From Thermoanaerobaculia bacterium (GTDB lineage Bacteria > Acidobacteriota > Thermoanaerobaculia > UBA5066): a stretch of 64,000 nt of DNA. How positions within the stretch are numbered: position 1 is the stretch's first letter; every line of letters starts with the position of its first letter. A program made the translations under genes and the position numbers. Under the pieces are notes generated by a model that ran no database searches, had not been told where the DNA came from, and saw nothing but the letters and a program-made list of their open reading frames with translations. Of this stretch, positions 17,155 through 25,255 are shown one piece after another. The stretch lies in the NCBI GenBank assembly GCA_022071945.1, contig JAJVIN010000034.1, positions 80,434-144,433 of the forward strand, written 5' to 3'.

Positions 17155-18291
17155 TCAGAGCTCGCTGGCTGGGGGCGGTGCGTCGCCTCCGCCCCCGTCC
17201 GGACCGCGTCCCCCCCCTGCGGGCCGGCCTCGCCCACGGCCCCGGCGGCGAGAGCGGCCCCGATCCCGGTCGCGGCCTCCCTCGGACTGCGGACGTTCCT
17301 GAGTGGGCCCGGCCGCCTCTGAGCGTTTCGGCGTCCTCGCATCACCAGCGGTCCCTTCAGTTCCTGGCTTCTGCCCCCCGTGTTCCGGGCGCCCCCCTCG
17401 GTGATTGCGGGGACGTCCCTCGGAGCGACCCGGGCGCGCGCGCTCTTCTCCCCGTTCCGCGGACGGCCTCTGTTCGGGCTGCGGCCGCTGTTCAGGCTGC
17501 GGCCGCTGTTCGGGCTGCGCTCCGCCCATCGAGGCCGAGGGCTCCTGGCCGGGCTGCCCGGGCGGCCTCTGCCCCTGCTGGCCTCCTCTCCCTCTCCGCC
17601 TCCGGCCCCGCCCCTTGCTCTGTTCCGGCGAGGGCCCGGACTGGGAGCCCTGAGCCCCCTGAAGCTGACCAGAAGGCTGTGGCGCGGGACTGGCTGGGCT
17701 GGCCTGCGGGGGTCGAGATGCCTGCGGTCTCTCGGACTTCTCGCCGCCCTTCTGGGGCTGCGCCGGTCCCCGTGGCCTCTGCTTCTGTCCCCGCTGCTTT
17801 TCCTTCTGCTTCTGCCGGCGGCGCTCCTCTGCCTTCCTCTGCGCGGCCAGGGCCTCTTGACGCTTTCGCCACTCTCCGTCGAGCTCGTCCGCGAGGGCCT
17901 GGTCATCCTCGTTCATCACTTGCCGGAACCGCAGCATGACGCTGGTTTCCGCCGCCTGCGCCGACAGCGCCGCGATGATCCGGTCCCGGGCAGGGGCATG
18001 CTTCTCGCGCACCAGGGACGGCAGACAGGTCGAGTCGGAGAGGACCATCCGGGAGAAGAAGACCCGCTTCGTTGCGCCCTCCGGGTCCTTGAGCACGAGG
18101 ATGAAGAGATCCTGTTCGTGCTCCAGGTCGTGCTCCTTGTATGTAAAGCCCGGAAAGGCCTCCTCCGCGAGCTCCGTCAGGACGTCCAGGTACTTCTCGC
18201 CGAGCTCGAAGGTCTGCTCCAGCGAAACGACCCGGTCTCTGAATATCTTGGTTGTGGGTCCGGCCTCTTTGCGTCCTTCGTAAATCGCCAT
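17155..18291 (-). CDS. protein with Arg/Gly/Pro/Gln-rich disordered tail
   Basis: 378 aa. Residues 1-~135 look folded (EKYLDVLTELAEEAFPGFTYKEHDL; DLFILVLKDPEG) but match no family I know. A charged helix follows (~140-175, KAEERRRQKQKEKQRGQKQR). The remaining ~200 residues are low-complexity: Pro/Gln stretches, three PEQRPQ repeats, and many RG, RGR and GRG motifs (RGRRRRGRGGQQ; RGRSRRRGRGRGRP) with an acidic end. Such tails are typical of RNA-binding or condensate-forming proteins. It is the last gene of a minus-strand operon whose first gene is an rRNA methyltransferase, 13 bp downstream of the preceding gene. Function is unknown. Confidence 0.75.
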   Translation of the reverse strand: MAIYEGRKEAGPTTKIFRDRVVSLEQTFELGEKYLDVLTELAEEAFPGFTYKEHDLEHEQDLFILVLKDPEGATKRVFFSRMVLSDSTCLPSLVREKHAPARDRIIAALSAQAAETSVMLRFRQVMNEDDQALADELDGEWRKRQEALAAQRKAEERRRQKQKEKQRGQKQRPRGPAQPQKGGEKSERPQASRPPQASPASPAPQPSGQLQGAQGSQSGPSPEQSKGRGRRRRGRGGQQGQRPPGQPGQEPSASMGGAQPEQRPQPEQRPQPEQRPSAERGEERARPGRSEGRPRNHRGGRPEHGGQKPGTEGTAGDARTPKRSEAAGPTQERPQSEGGRDRDRGRSRRRGRGRGRPAGGGRGPDGGGGDAPPPASEL

Positions 18292-18304
18292 CAGCTCCTC
18301 GAGT

Positions 18305-18856
18305 CTACCAATCGAACCGCGCCTGTCTCTTCTCGAGAAAGGCCCGGACCCCTTCCTCTCGATCCGGCAGCGTCATGACGAACCGGAAGGCGGCGAGCTC
18401 CCGGGCGAACGCGGATTCTGCCGCGCCGCCCCGGCCAGCATCCAGGAGATCGAGGAGGACGTGAAGGGCCCGGGCCGAGTGGGTGGTGCCAACACGCCGT
18501 CTCAGGAGGGCATCTGCCGGCACACGGCTCCCATGAACGAGAACGGCCGCTCTGAGCTCCCGTTCTCCGGCGGACCAGAGGAGAGGGGCCAAAAGGGCGC
18601 GACGCAGATCGAGCACCGCTCCCGGGGTCCACTCCGCTCCTGATGCGAGCGCGGCCACCTCGACGAGGGGCGTCTTCAGGGTCCCGGAGAAACGCGCGAC
18701 GAAGGGAGCCGCGGCTCGCGCCAGGTTCAGCAGGAGATCGAGCCGGGTAACGGCCCGAGGCGCTCCCGCGAGATCGAGCTCGAAGGCCTCGCCCGACAGC
18801 GACACTTGGTCGAGCTGTGCGAGAGTCGTCCCGGCGACGAGGCGAAGCCGCCTCAA
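18305..18856 (-). CDS. short protein with crotonase-like C-terminal tail
   Basis: 183 aa. TTG at 18856 overlaps the stop of the glycosyltransferase gene (TTGA) and has a good GGAGGG Shine-Dalgarno 8 nt upstream, so this start is well supported. The C-terminal ~50 residues (ELAAFRFVMTLPDREEGVRAFLEKRQARF) closely resemble the end of enoyl-CoA hydratase/isomerase (crotonase) proteins. The front half lacks the oxyanion-hole glycines and the catalytic glutamates of that family and is much shorter than the usual ~260 aa. It may be a decayed crotonase or a new domain with a similar tail. Activity should not be assumed. Confidence 0.55.
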   Translation of the reverse strand: MRRLRLVAGTTLAQLDQVSLSGEAFELDLAGAPRAVTRLDLLLNLARAAAPFVARFSGTLKTPLVEVAALASGAEWTPGAVLDLRRALLAPLLWSAGERELRAAVLVHGSRVPADALLRRRVGTTHSARALHVLLDLLDAGRGGAAESAFARELAAFRFVMTLPDREEGVRAFLEKRQARFDW

Positions 18857-19983
18857 AGCGAGAGCCCTCCGAACCGAATGACGGACTGGGCGTGCCCTCC
18901 CGGCGAGAACTCTCCTCTTTGCCTGAGGGCGCCGGCAGAAAGAGTCTCGGTCAGGCTCTCGGACAGGAATCGCTCGAGGATCCCCGCGAGCCCGGTCTCG
19001 TCTCCCGGGTCCGCCAGGAGGCCCGACTCACCCTCCCTCACCACCTCGGTCAGGCCGTCCACCCGGCTCCCGAGAATCGCCCGGCCAAACGCGATGGCGT
19101 CGGCCGCGATGCCAGAACCCGTGGCCGCCCGGTACGGACAGACGACGGCATCCGCCGCAGAGAACCAGAGCCCCCTCTCCTCCTCCGTCAGGTATCGGAG
19201 CTCGAGACGGATTTGCGGATCGGCCCGGGCCGTCTCGAGCCTCCTCGCGTCTCCCCACGGTTCTCCCGCAAACACGAGGAGCGCGCGGGGGTGCCGGGGC
19301 GAGATGCGCAAGAAGGCCGAGAGGAGAAGGTCCCAGCCCTTGTAGGACCGAAGCAGTCCCGAGAAGAGCAGCAGCTGGGCCTCCGGCGGGACTCCCAGAC
19401 GACGCCGCGCCTCGCTCTTCTCGAAGGAGAATCGAGGCGGCTCGACTGGATGCGGGAGGAAAAGAACATCGGCATCGGGCCGAAGCCCGATCAGCTCTTT
19501 TTCGAGCCGCCGGTTCTGGACGACGAAGCGCCGGTAGCGTTCGAGGGGAAGAGAAGACAGCCAGCGCTTCCAGGCCGCGGATTCGTGGTCGTAGAGGTTG
19601 TGGCAGTAGAGGATCGTTCTCTGGCCCAGGCTCGCGGGCAAGCCGTTGAAAAAGAGGAGGGTGTGGAGCGCGAAGAAGGCCGTCCACCACGGAACCACGA
19701 GAAAGGCCGGATCCCATCGAGCCGCATCATCAGCGGCCGCGACGAACGTGAGCGGGTTCAGACCGTCCAGAAAGGCGTCGATCCGTCCGCAATCGGCCGG
19801 CCAGTCGCCTTCGGCGGCCTGGGACTCTCCCGGATACAGGACTGCCGGATAGAGCCTCTCGAACGTCGCGATCCTCACGTCGGCCCCCATCCGTGAAAGC
19901 TCCCGGGCGAGGCGGTACGTCTGATCCGCGATTCCACTTCGAAAAGGGGGCAAGGGCCCGAGAAGGAAGACGCGGCGGTTCAT
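18853..19983 (-). CDS. GT4-type glycosyltransferase
   Basis: 376 aa with a GT-B fold: N-terminal FLLGPLPPFRSGIADQTYRLARELSRMGADV and a C-terminal UDP-sugar half containing LLFSGLLRSYKGWDLLLSAF and the E-x7-E-like segment GSGIAADAIAFGRAILGS followed by GLTEVVREGESGLL. A retaining family 4 enzyme is the best match. The ATG at 19983 overlaps the stop of the RlmI-like gene (ATGA). A role in surface polysaccharide or lipid glycosylation is likely, but its acceptor cannot be read. Its placement after an RNA methyltransferase is odd for that pathway. Confidence 0.85.
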   Translation of the reverse strand: MNRRVFLLGPLPPFRSGIADQTYRLARELSRMGADVRIATFERLYPAVLYPGESQAAEGDWPADCGRIDAFLDGLNPLTFVAAADDAARWDPAFLVVPWWTAFFALHTLLFFNGLPASLGQRTILYCHNLYDHESAAWKRWLSSLPLERYRRFVVQNRRLEKELIGLRPDADVLFLPHPVEPPRFSFEKSEARRRLGVPPEAQLLLFSGLLRSYKGWDLLLSAFLRISPRHPRALLVFAGEPWGDARRLETARADPQIRLELRYLTEEERGLWFSAADAVVCPYRAATGSGIAADAIAFGRAILGSRVDGLTEVVREGESGLLADPGDETGLAGILERFLSESLTETLSAGALRQRGEFSPGGHAQSVIRFGGLSL

Positions 19984-21185
19984 ACACGCCGGAGAAGGAA
20001 CGCCTTCAGGTAGCTCCCTTCCGGACAGTAGACGGAGACCGGGTGGTCGGGCCCGGCCCCGCGCTCCTCGAGAATCTGGATCCGCGCTCCCGCATCCAGG
20101 GCGGCCGCGAAGAGGACCTTCTGAAAGAGCTCGGCGGAGACGGGGCCCGAGCAGGAACAGGCGAGGAGCAGCCCTCCCGGGGGCAGGAGCTTGATCGCGA
20201 GACGGTTGATGTCCTTGTAGCCCCGGCAGGCGCGCTCCACGTCCCCTCGCTTCTTCGCGAACGCCGGTGGATCGGTGATGACGAGATCCCACTTCTGTGC
20301 CAGCGTGTACCTCACGCGCAGGTCATCGAAGACATCGGCCAGGATGAAGTCGACCTTCCGGTCCGGACCTTCTGGATCCTGACCGTTCAGGCGATGGTTG
20401 AGGCGGGCGAGTTCCAGGGCGGGAGCCGCGCTGTCGACCTGTTCGACCCACGGGCTTCCTCCCGCGATTGCGGCCACGCCGAAGGCGCCGGAGTAGGAGA
20501 AGAGGTTGAGGACCTTCCTGCCGCCGGCGTGCTGCCGGATCAAGTTCCTGTTCTCGCGCTGATCCAGGAAGAAACCGGTCTTCTGACCCGAGAAGATGTC
20601 GGCCAGGAATCGCATTCCTCGTTCCCGAAATTCCACGCGTTCGGGGACGTGCTCTCCCCACAGCAGTTCATCCTCGAGCGCGAGCCCCTCTCCTTCCCGG
20701 GATGAGAGGTCGTTTTTCTGGACGATCACGGAACCAGGAAAGAACTCCTGGAGGGGTGGCAGCCAGTAGGGCCGGGCCATCTCCGTCCCCTCGGTGGTCG
20801 CCTGGACGGCGAGCACGGGACCGTACCGGTCGACGACGAGACCGGGCAAGAAGTCGCCCTCGGCGTGGATCGCCCGGTAGCCGTCCGTGTCCTCGGGAAC
20901 GACACGCTGGCGCAGCGCGAGAGCGCTCCGGATCAGCTCCTTCACGAAACCGGGATCCGGAGCGTCCGGGAGGAAGGACCAGAGGCGGGCAGCGAGCGGG
21001 GAGCGGGGAGAGGTGAAAGCCCATCCGAGCACCTCGCCACGGCCGGCGGTGACGGGAAGCGGTCCACGGGGTGAGGCCGGAGGCGGGGTGGACTCGAGAC
21101 TCCCCGCAAAGACCCACGGATGGCAGCGGCGCACGGACTCCTCGCGGCCAGGCCTGAGTCTGAGTGTCGGCGGAGCCTCGCTCAT
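19980..21185 (-). CDS. RlmI-like 23S rRNA cytosine methyltransferase
   Basis: 401 aa with a PUA domain at the start (about residues 5-75, HPWVFAGSLE), then the RlmI/RlmK core. FSGQKTGFFLDQRENR (199-214) is the family signature, the SAM motif VLNLFSYSGAFGV is at 225-237, and the catalytic segment DPPAFAKK is at 305-312, with the motif VI Cys in LACSCSG. E. coli RlmI makes m5C1962 in 23S rRNA. It is the first gene of the minus-strand operon ending at 17155 and lies divergent from the MCP-like gene with 68 bp between. Confidence 0.92.
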   Translation of the reverse strand: MSEAPPTLRLRPGREESVRRCHPWVFAGSLESTPPPASPRGPLPVTAGRGEVLGWAFTSPRSPLAARLWSFLPDAPDPGFVKELIRSALALRQRVVPEDTDGYRAIHAEGDFLPGLVVDRYGPVLAVQATTEGTEMARPYWLPPLQEFFPGSVIVQKNDLSSREGEGLALEDELLWGEHVPERVEFRERGMRFLADIFSGQKTGFFLDQRENRNLIRQHAGGRKVLNLFSYSGAFGVAAIAGGSPWVEQVDSAAPALELARLNHRLNGQDPEGPDRKVDFILADVFDDLRVRYTLAQKWDLVITDPPAFAKKRGDVERACRGYKDINRLAIKLLPPGGLLLACSCSGPVSAELFQKVLFAAALDAGARIQILEERGAGPDHPVSVYCPEGSYLKAFLLRRV

Positions 21186-21253
21186 CCGTCCATTGTAGAG
21201 GCGCGCCGCCCGGGGCGCCGGCGGGGCGGATCACGGTGTAGAGTTCGGGAGCA

Positions 21254-22432
21254 ATGGAAATGTTGCTGGGTCTTCTCGCGGCAGGTGGGATAGGCGTTGC
21301 GGCGTGGTCCTGGGCGGCCCTGGCGAGGGCCGCCGCGAGGGAGAAGCGCCTCCTCGACGAACTCTCCTCCCTGCGGCTGGCCGTTTCCTCGCGTGATTCG
21401 GCCACGAGCTCCATCCAGAGCGCGGAACTCTTCAAGAGCCCGCTCGCGCCCGAGGAAGAGAGCCAGCCCTCTCCGAGCCCCGTGGACAGCCTCGCGGCGT
21501 CCGAGGTTTCGAGGACGGATGCCGAGGCGCAGGCCGTTCTCCTCCAGAAGCTCGAGCCCTCGGCAAACGAGATCCTCAGCCACGTGGCGGGGCTCGAGCT
21601 GCAGCTCTCGGAACGCCTCGAGCGGATCGAGACCGAGGCCCGGAGGCTGACGGGACAGCTGGGCAGCGTTCCCCAGAAATCCGAGATCGTCCTGCCGCCC
21701 CTCGGTCCCTCCCTGGACCGCGCGGCCGACGCCCACGAGGCCCTCCGGGATGCCCTGTCGAAGCTGAGAGGCACCGTGATGGCAGTCGCCTCGGCGGCGG
21801 GCAGGCTCCTCGAATCCTCGCGGAACATGCGCGCGTTGACGATCGAGTCCGAGCGGAACATCCAGAGCCTGGCGCCACTTCTCGCGGCTCTCTCCGGGCT
21901 TTCGGACCGGATGAACCTCTTGGCGCTGAACCTGGCCTTGCTCGCGTCGCGCGCCGGCGAGGCCGGATCCCCGTTCGAGCAATCCGGAGAGGAGCTCCGG
22001 GGTCTTTTCGAGAGCGCCCGGCGTCTCTCACGTGACTTCTCCTCGATCTGTTTGAAGGCCGGAAACGCCACGAACCGGGCCGCCGAGGCAGGGCAGGAAG
22101 TCACGCTCGCCGCTGACAAGACGGTCGAGCGCTCCCGGCACGCAAAGGACGAGCTCGAGAGAATCGCGACCCTGAGCGAGCTTCTGGCCCAGTCCCTTGA
22201 CGGTGTGCGGGAGACAGGGAACGCGGTGGGATCCGAGTTCACGCGGCTGACAGCCTCGTGCGAGAGGACATTCGCTCAGGCCCGGGGCCAGCACACCGGT
22301 CTCTCCGAGGCCGCCGCCCGGGTGGAAGAGACACTCGGGAGACTGCGCCCTCTCTCGGAGTCGGTGTCTCGTATCCGGACGATTTCCGAAGGTCACGCCA
22401 TGCGGCTACGGTCCGAACTCGGTAGCCCGTAG
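21254..22432 (+). CDS. membrane-anchored degenerate MCP-like signalling protein
   Basis: 392 aa. One N-terminal membrane helix (residues 2-22, MLLGLLAAGGIGVAAWSWAA) is followed by a long, heptad-rich helical region. Residues 221-238 read NLLALNLALLASRAGEAG, a variant of the highly conserved MCP hairpin tip NLLALNAAIEAARAGE, and the surrounding helices have the matching pattern. No extracytoplasmic sensor, HAMP domain or other chemotaxis gene is present. It may therefore be a relic or an adapted coiled-coil scaffold rather than a true chemoreceptor. The gene is divergent from the rlmI-like gene and 47 bp from the TPR gene that follows. Confidence 0.75.
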   Translation: MEMLLGLLAAGGIGVAAWSWAALARAAAREKRLLDELSSLRLAVSSRDSATSSIQSAELFKSPLAPEEESQPSPSPVDSLAASEVSRTDAEAQAVLLQKLEPSANEILSHVAGLELQLSERLERIETEARRLTGQLGSVPQKSEIVLPPLGPSLDRAADAHEALRDALSKLRGTVMAVASAAGRLLESSRNMRALTIESERNIQSLAPLLAALSGLSDRMNLLALNLALLASRAGEAGSPFEQSGEELRGLFESARRLSRDFSSICLKAGNATNRAAEAGQEVTLAADKTVERSRHAKDELERIATLSELLAQSLDGVRETGNAVGSEFTRLTASCERTFAQARGQHTGLSEAAARVEETLGRLRPLSESVSRIRTISEGHAMRLRSELGSP

Positions 22433-22479
22433 GCATCGGTCTTGACTTCGCATCGGCGGCTGGGGAGACTCTTTCCTTG

Positions 22480-23007
22480 ATGGTTGAAGACACTCTCGAC
22501 GCCGCCGAACTTCTCTCGACAGCAGGCTCGGGAGAGCCCGCCGAGCTCATCCAGATGGGGGTCTCCGCCGCCCGGTCAGGAGGGTTCGAGCGGGGCTTGA
22601 TCTTCCTTTCCGAGGCCTACCGGCTCTTGCAGGGAGACGCCGCCAAGTTTTCCCCCGTCGCCCTGTCGAGCTATGGACTGTGCCTGGCCAAGCACAAGGG
22701 ACGGATCAAGGAAGCCGCCGAGTTCTGCCAGCTCGCCATCGAACGCGAGTTCTACAACCCCGAGCACTACGGCAACATGGCAAAGGTCTGGATCCAGGGG
22801 CGGGCGAGGCGAAAAGCCGTCGACGCCATCGAGAGGGGCCTGCAGATCGACCCGGGAAACAAGGCCCTCAGAAAGCTCCGGGAGGAAATCGGAGTCCGGC
22901 GGCGGCCCGTGATCCCCTTCCTCCACCGCGACAACCCTCTCAACATCAGCCTCGGCCGGATGCGGCACCGCATCCGCGAAAAGCGCCAGGAAAAAAGCCG
23001 GGTCTAG
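22480..23007 (+). CDS. small TPR-repeat protein
   Basis: 175 aa, cytoplasmic, built from about three tetratricopeptide-like helical pairs: GVSAARSGGFERGLIFLSEAYRLL, GLCLAKHKGRIKEAAEFCQLAIEREFYNPEHYGNMAKVWI and ARRKAVDAIERGLQIDPGNKALRKLREEIG. The C-terminus is basic (RMRHRIREKRQEKSR). ATG at 22480 is preferred over an adjacent upstream TTG. TPR domains mediate protein contacts; the partner is unknown. It ends just before a terminator shared with the convergent mrp gene. Confidence 0.75.
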   Translation: MVEDTLDAAELLSTAGSGEPAELIQMGVSAARSGGFERGLIFLSEAYRLLQGDAAKFSPVALSSYGLCLAKHKGRIKEAAEFCQLAIEREFYNPEHYGNMAKVWIQGRARRKAVDAIERGLQIDPGNKALRKLREEIGVRRRPVIPFLHRDNPLNISLGRMRHRIREKRQEKSRV

Positions 23008-23032
23008 CTCGGGAGTCTCTGGGCGGGAGACA

Positions 23033-23064
23033 ACCGGGGCTCACCTTTCGGGCAAGCCCCCGGT
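23033..23064. terminator. hairpin between convergent genes
   Basis: ACCGGGG (23033-23039) pairs with CCCCGGT (23058-23064) around an 18-nt loop. It sits between the ends of the TPR gene and the mrp gene. No clear T-run is seen on either strand, so termination is probable rather than proven. Confidence 0.5.
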
Positions 23065-23074
23065 CCTCGCCGGC

Positions 23075-24130
23075 TCAGGCCCCGACCGTCTTGGCGACCC
23101 CGCGGGCCAGGTTCATGAAGGCTTCGGTCACGACCGAGCTCGGGTTCGCCGCGACGATGGGCATCCCCGCGTCACCGCTCAAGGCGACCTGGGGATCGAT
23201 CGGAATCCCGCCCAGGAACGGAACCCCGAGGAGATCCGCGGTCTTCTGTCCACCTCCGCTCTTGAAGATGTGCTCCTTGTGGTGGCACTTCGGACACTCG
23301 TAGAAGCTCATGTTCTCGATGATCCCGAGGACGGGGACGTTCACCTGCCGGAACATCGCGAGCCCCTTGCGGGCATCGATGAGGGCCACGTCCTGCGGCG
23401 TCGTCACGATGACGGCGCCGGAGAGCTGCACTTTTTGGGTCAGCGTCAGCTGGGCGTCGCCTGTTCCCGGCGGCAGGTCGACGATGAGAAAGTCCTGCTG
23501 GCCCCAGGCAACGTCGCCCAGGAGCTGCTCGACTGCCTTGTAGACCATGGGCCCCCGCCAGATGACGGGGGTGTCGACGTCCATCAAGAACCCGATCGAC
23601 ATCACGTTCACGCCGAAACGCGCAATCGGCATGATCTTCTCGTCCTCGTTGAGGAAGGGCTTTTCCTGGATTCCCATCATCATCTGCTGGGAAGGGCCGT
23701 AGATGTCGGAATCCATCAGGCCAACCCGGTAGCCGAGACGCGTCAGGGAGAGAGCCAGGTTGGCGGCGACAGTGGACTTCCCGACGCCTCCCTTGCCCGA
23801 GGCGACGGCCACGATGAAACGGGTGCCGTTCAGGAGGTCCTTCTGAGGCGGGGCCGCGGCGGTGACCGGCTGGGGGCCCTTCACCTCGACCTTGATCGTG
23901 ACCGAGCTGACGCCGGGCAGGGCCCGGAGCGCCGCTTCGCACTCGGCCTGGAGCTGTTCGGCGACGCCGGGCGTGCCCGAAGTGAGCGAGAGGCGGAACG
24001 AAACGTTGCCCCCGCCCACGTTTAGATCCTGTACGAACCCAAACGACACGATGTCGCGGGACAGACCCGGGTACTTGACCTTCTTGAGCGCTTCGAGCGC
24101 GGTTTCTTGCGTGAGGGTGGTTTGAGACAA
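23075..24130 (-). CDS. mrp: Mrp/ApbC-type iron-sulfur carrier ATPase
   Basis: 351-aa P-loop ATPase of the Mrp/NBP35 family, which carries Fe-S clusters to target apoproteins. An N-terminal DUF59 (MIP18-like) domain covers residues ~8-85. The deviant Walker A GKGGVGKST is at 112-120, the switch region DLPPGTGD near 218-225, and the cluster-binding CPKC pair at C279/C282. It lies 22 bp upstream of the acyltransferase gene in transcription direction reversed, meaning plsC-type gene transcription comes from upstream on the same strand. No other Fe-S assembly gene is in the window. Confidence 0.93.
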   Translation of the reverse strand: MSQTTLTQETALEALKKVKYPGLSRDIVSFGFVQDLNVGGGNVSFRLSLTSGTPGVAEQLQAECEAALRALPGVSSVTIKVEVKGPQPVTAAAPPQKDLLNGTRFIVAVASGKGGVGKSTVAANLALSLTRLGYRVGLMDSDIYGPSQQMMMGIQEKPFLNEDEKIMPIARFGVNVMSIGFLMDVDTPVIWRGPMVYKAVEQLLGDVAWGQQDFLIVDLPPGTGDAQLTLTQKVQLSGAVIVTTPQDVALIDARKGLAMFRQVNVPVLGIIENMSFYECPKCHHKEHIFKSGGGQKTADLLGVPFLGGIPIDPQVALSGDAGMPIVAANPSSVVTEAFMNLARGVAKTVGA

Positions 24131-24152
24131 GAACGACCTCCGGGCCGGGATT

Positions 24153-24860
24153 CTATTCGGCCGCGGAGAGTCTGAGGATTTCCCGCCGGACTTCGTCGGC
24201 CAGGGTGTTCCGGTCCTCGAACGCCAGACCAGTCGTCTGGATCGGCCGGCCGACCCGCACCTTCACGCGGCCCGGACGGATCCGGATTCCCTCCTTGCCG
24301 ATGATCTCGCGAGCCCCGCTGATCCCGATGGGCACGATCGGAATGCCGGTTCGAAGCCCGAGAAGGAACCCGGACTTCTTGAACGGGAGAAGTTCTCCGC
24401 TCCTGGAGCGAGTCCCCTCCGGGAAAATGGAGACCGACCAGCCTTCCCGGAGCCGCTGTTCCAGCTTTCCGACGGCTTCCCGGCCGCTGTGCGAGTTCCC
24501 CCTCTCGACGGAGACGAATCCGGCAAGGGACATCGACCATCCCAGAAGCGGGATCTTGAACAGGATGTCCTTGGCGATGAAGCAGAGGTGCTGCGGGATC
24601 GCCACAAAGATCGAGATGATGTCGACGGCGGAGGTGTGGTTTGCCATGAAGACGGCCTGCGGGACCGACCGCGCCTCCGGATGCGCCTCGACGTCTATCT
24701 TCAGGCCGCTGAACCGGAAGATCGACCGTGACCACGACCGGGCGAGCTTCTGGTAGATGCGGGGGCCCGACGGCAGCCACAGCGTCAGGAGGGCCGCGAT
24801 GGAATAGACCGCCGTCAGCGTCAGGGCGACAAGCCACGTCCATGCACCGAAGAAAAACAC
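24153..24860 (-). CDS. plsC: 1-acyl-sn-glycerol-3-phosphate acyltransferase
   Basis: 235-aa membrane-associated PlsC-type acyltransferase that acylates lysophosphatidic acid in phospholipid synthesis. An N-terminal membrane helix (WLVALTLTAVYSIAALLTLW) precedes the catalytic NHTSAVD (N74-D80, the NHx4D motif) and the substrate-binding FPEGTRS at 146-152. The GTG start at 24860 fits the family length (240 aa) and the position of the first helix; the frame remains open upstream but those residues look non-coding. It precedes mrp on the same strand with 22 bp between them. Confidence 0.88.
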   Translation of the reverse strand: MFFFGAWTWLVALTLTAVYSIAALLTLWLPSGPRIYQKLARSWSRSIFRFSGLKIDVEAHPEARSVPQAVFMANHTSAVDIISIFVAIPQHLCFIAKDILFKIPLLGWSMSLAGFVSVERGNSHSGREAVGKLEQRLREGWSVSIFPEGTRSRSGELLPFKKSGFLLGLRTGIPIVPIGISGAREIIGKEGIRIRPGRVKVRVGRPIQTTGLAFEDRNTLADEVRREILRLSAAE

Positions 24861-24951
24861 GGCGCGGAGTTTAAGCCCGGTTTGGCCCGGCGCCGCCACC
24901 GGGGCGCCGCGGGGGAGCGATCGGGGCTGCTTCCCGCTGAAAGACTTGACA

Positions 24952-25170
24952 ATGATGAGAGCGAATCTGCTCGAGTGGCGGGTCACCTCGCTGGAGGGGG
25001 CTCTCGAAGCCTGCATCCAGGAGAACCGGGAAGGTTTCAAGCAGCTTCGCCAGGACCTCGAGAACCTGTAAGAGGCCCAGGACGGCACCCAGAGAAACAT
25101 CGATCACCTGGGCCTCGAGATGGCCGGCTTCCGCCAGCGAACCTGGGAGCAGCCGGAAGAGAGCCGGTGA
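24952..25170 (+). pseudogene. small coiled-coil ORF interrupted by one TAA
   Basis: From ATG 24952 the frame reads 39 residues (MMRANLLEWRVTSLEGALEA...) to TAA at 25069-25071, then continues in the same frame for 32 more residues (EAQDGTQRNIDHLGLEMAGF...) to TGA at 25168-25170. Both halves have Leu/Glu/Gln-rich heptad character and the junction (QDLENL*EAQDGTQRN) runs on smoothly, as if a Lys, Gln or Glu codon mutated to TAA. It is reminiscent of the small intact coiled-coil protein at 57606 but not clearly homologous. No strong Shine-Dalgarno is seen. The rest of 24861-25255 holds nothing else I recognise. Confidence 0.5.
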
Positions 25171-25255
25171 CTGCGCGAGCCACGAGGGAATCGAGGCCAA
25201 GGTATGACGCAGATCATGCCAAGGAAGAGGGCGTGCAGTATCCTCCCCCGACATC

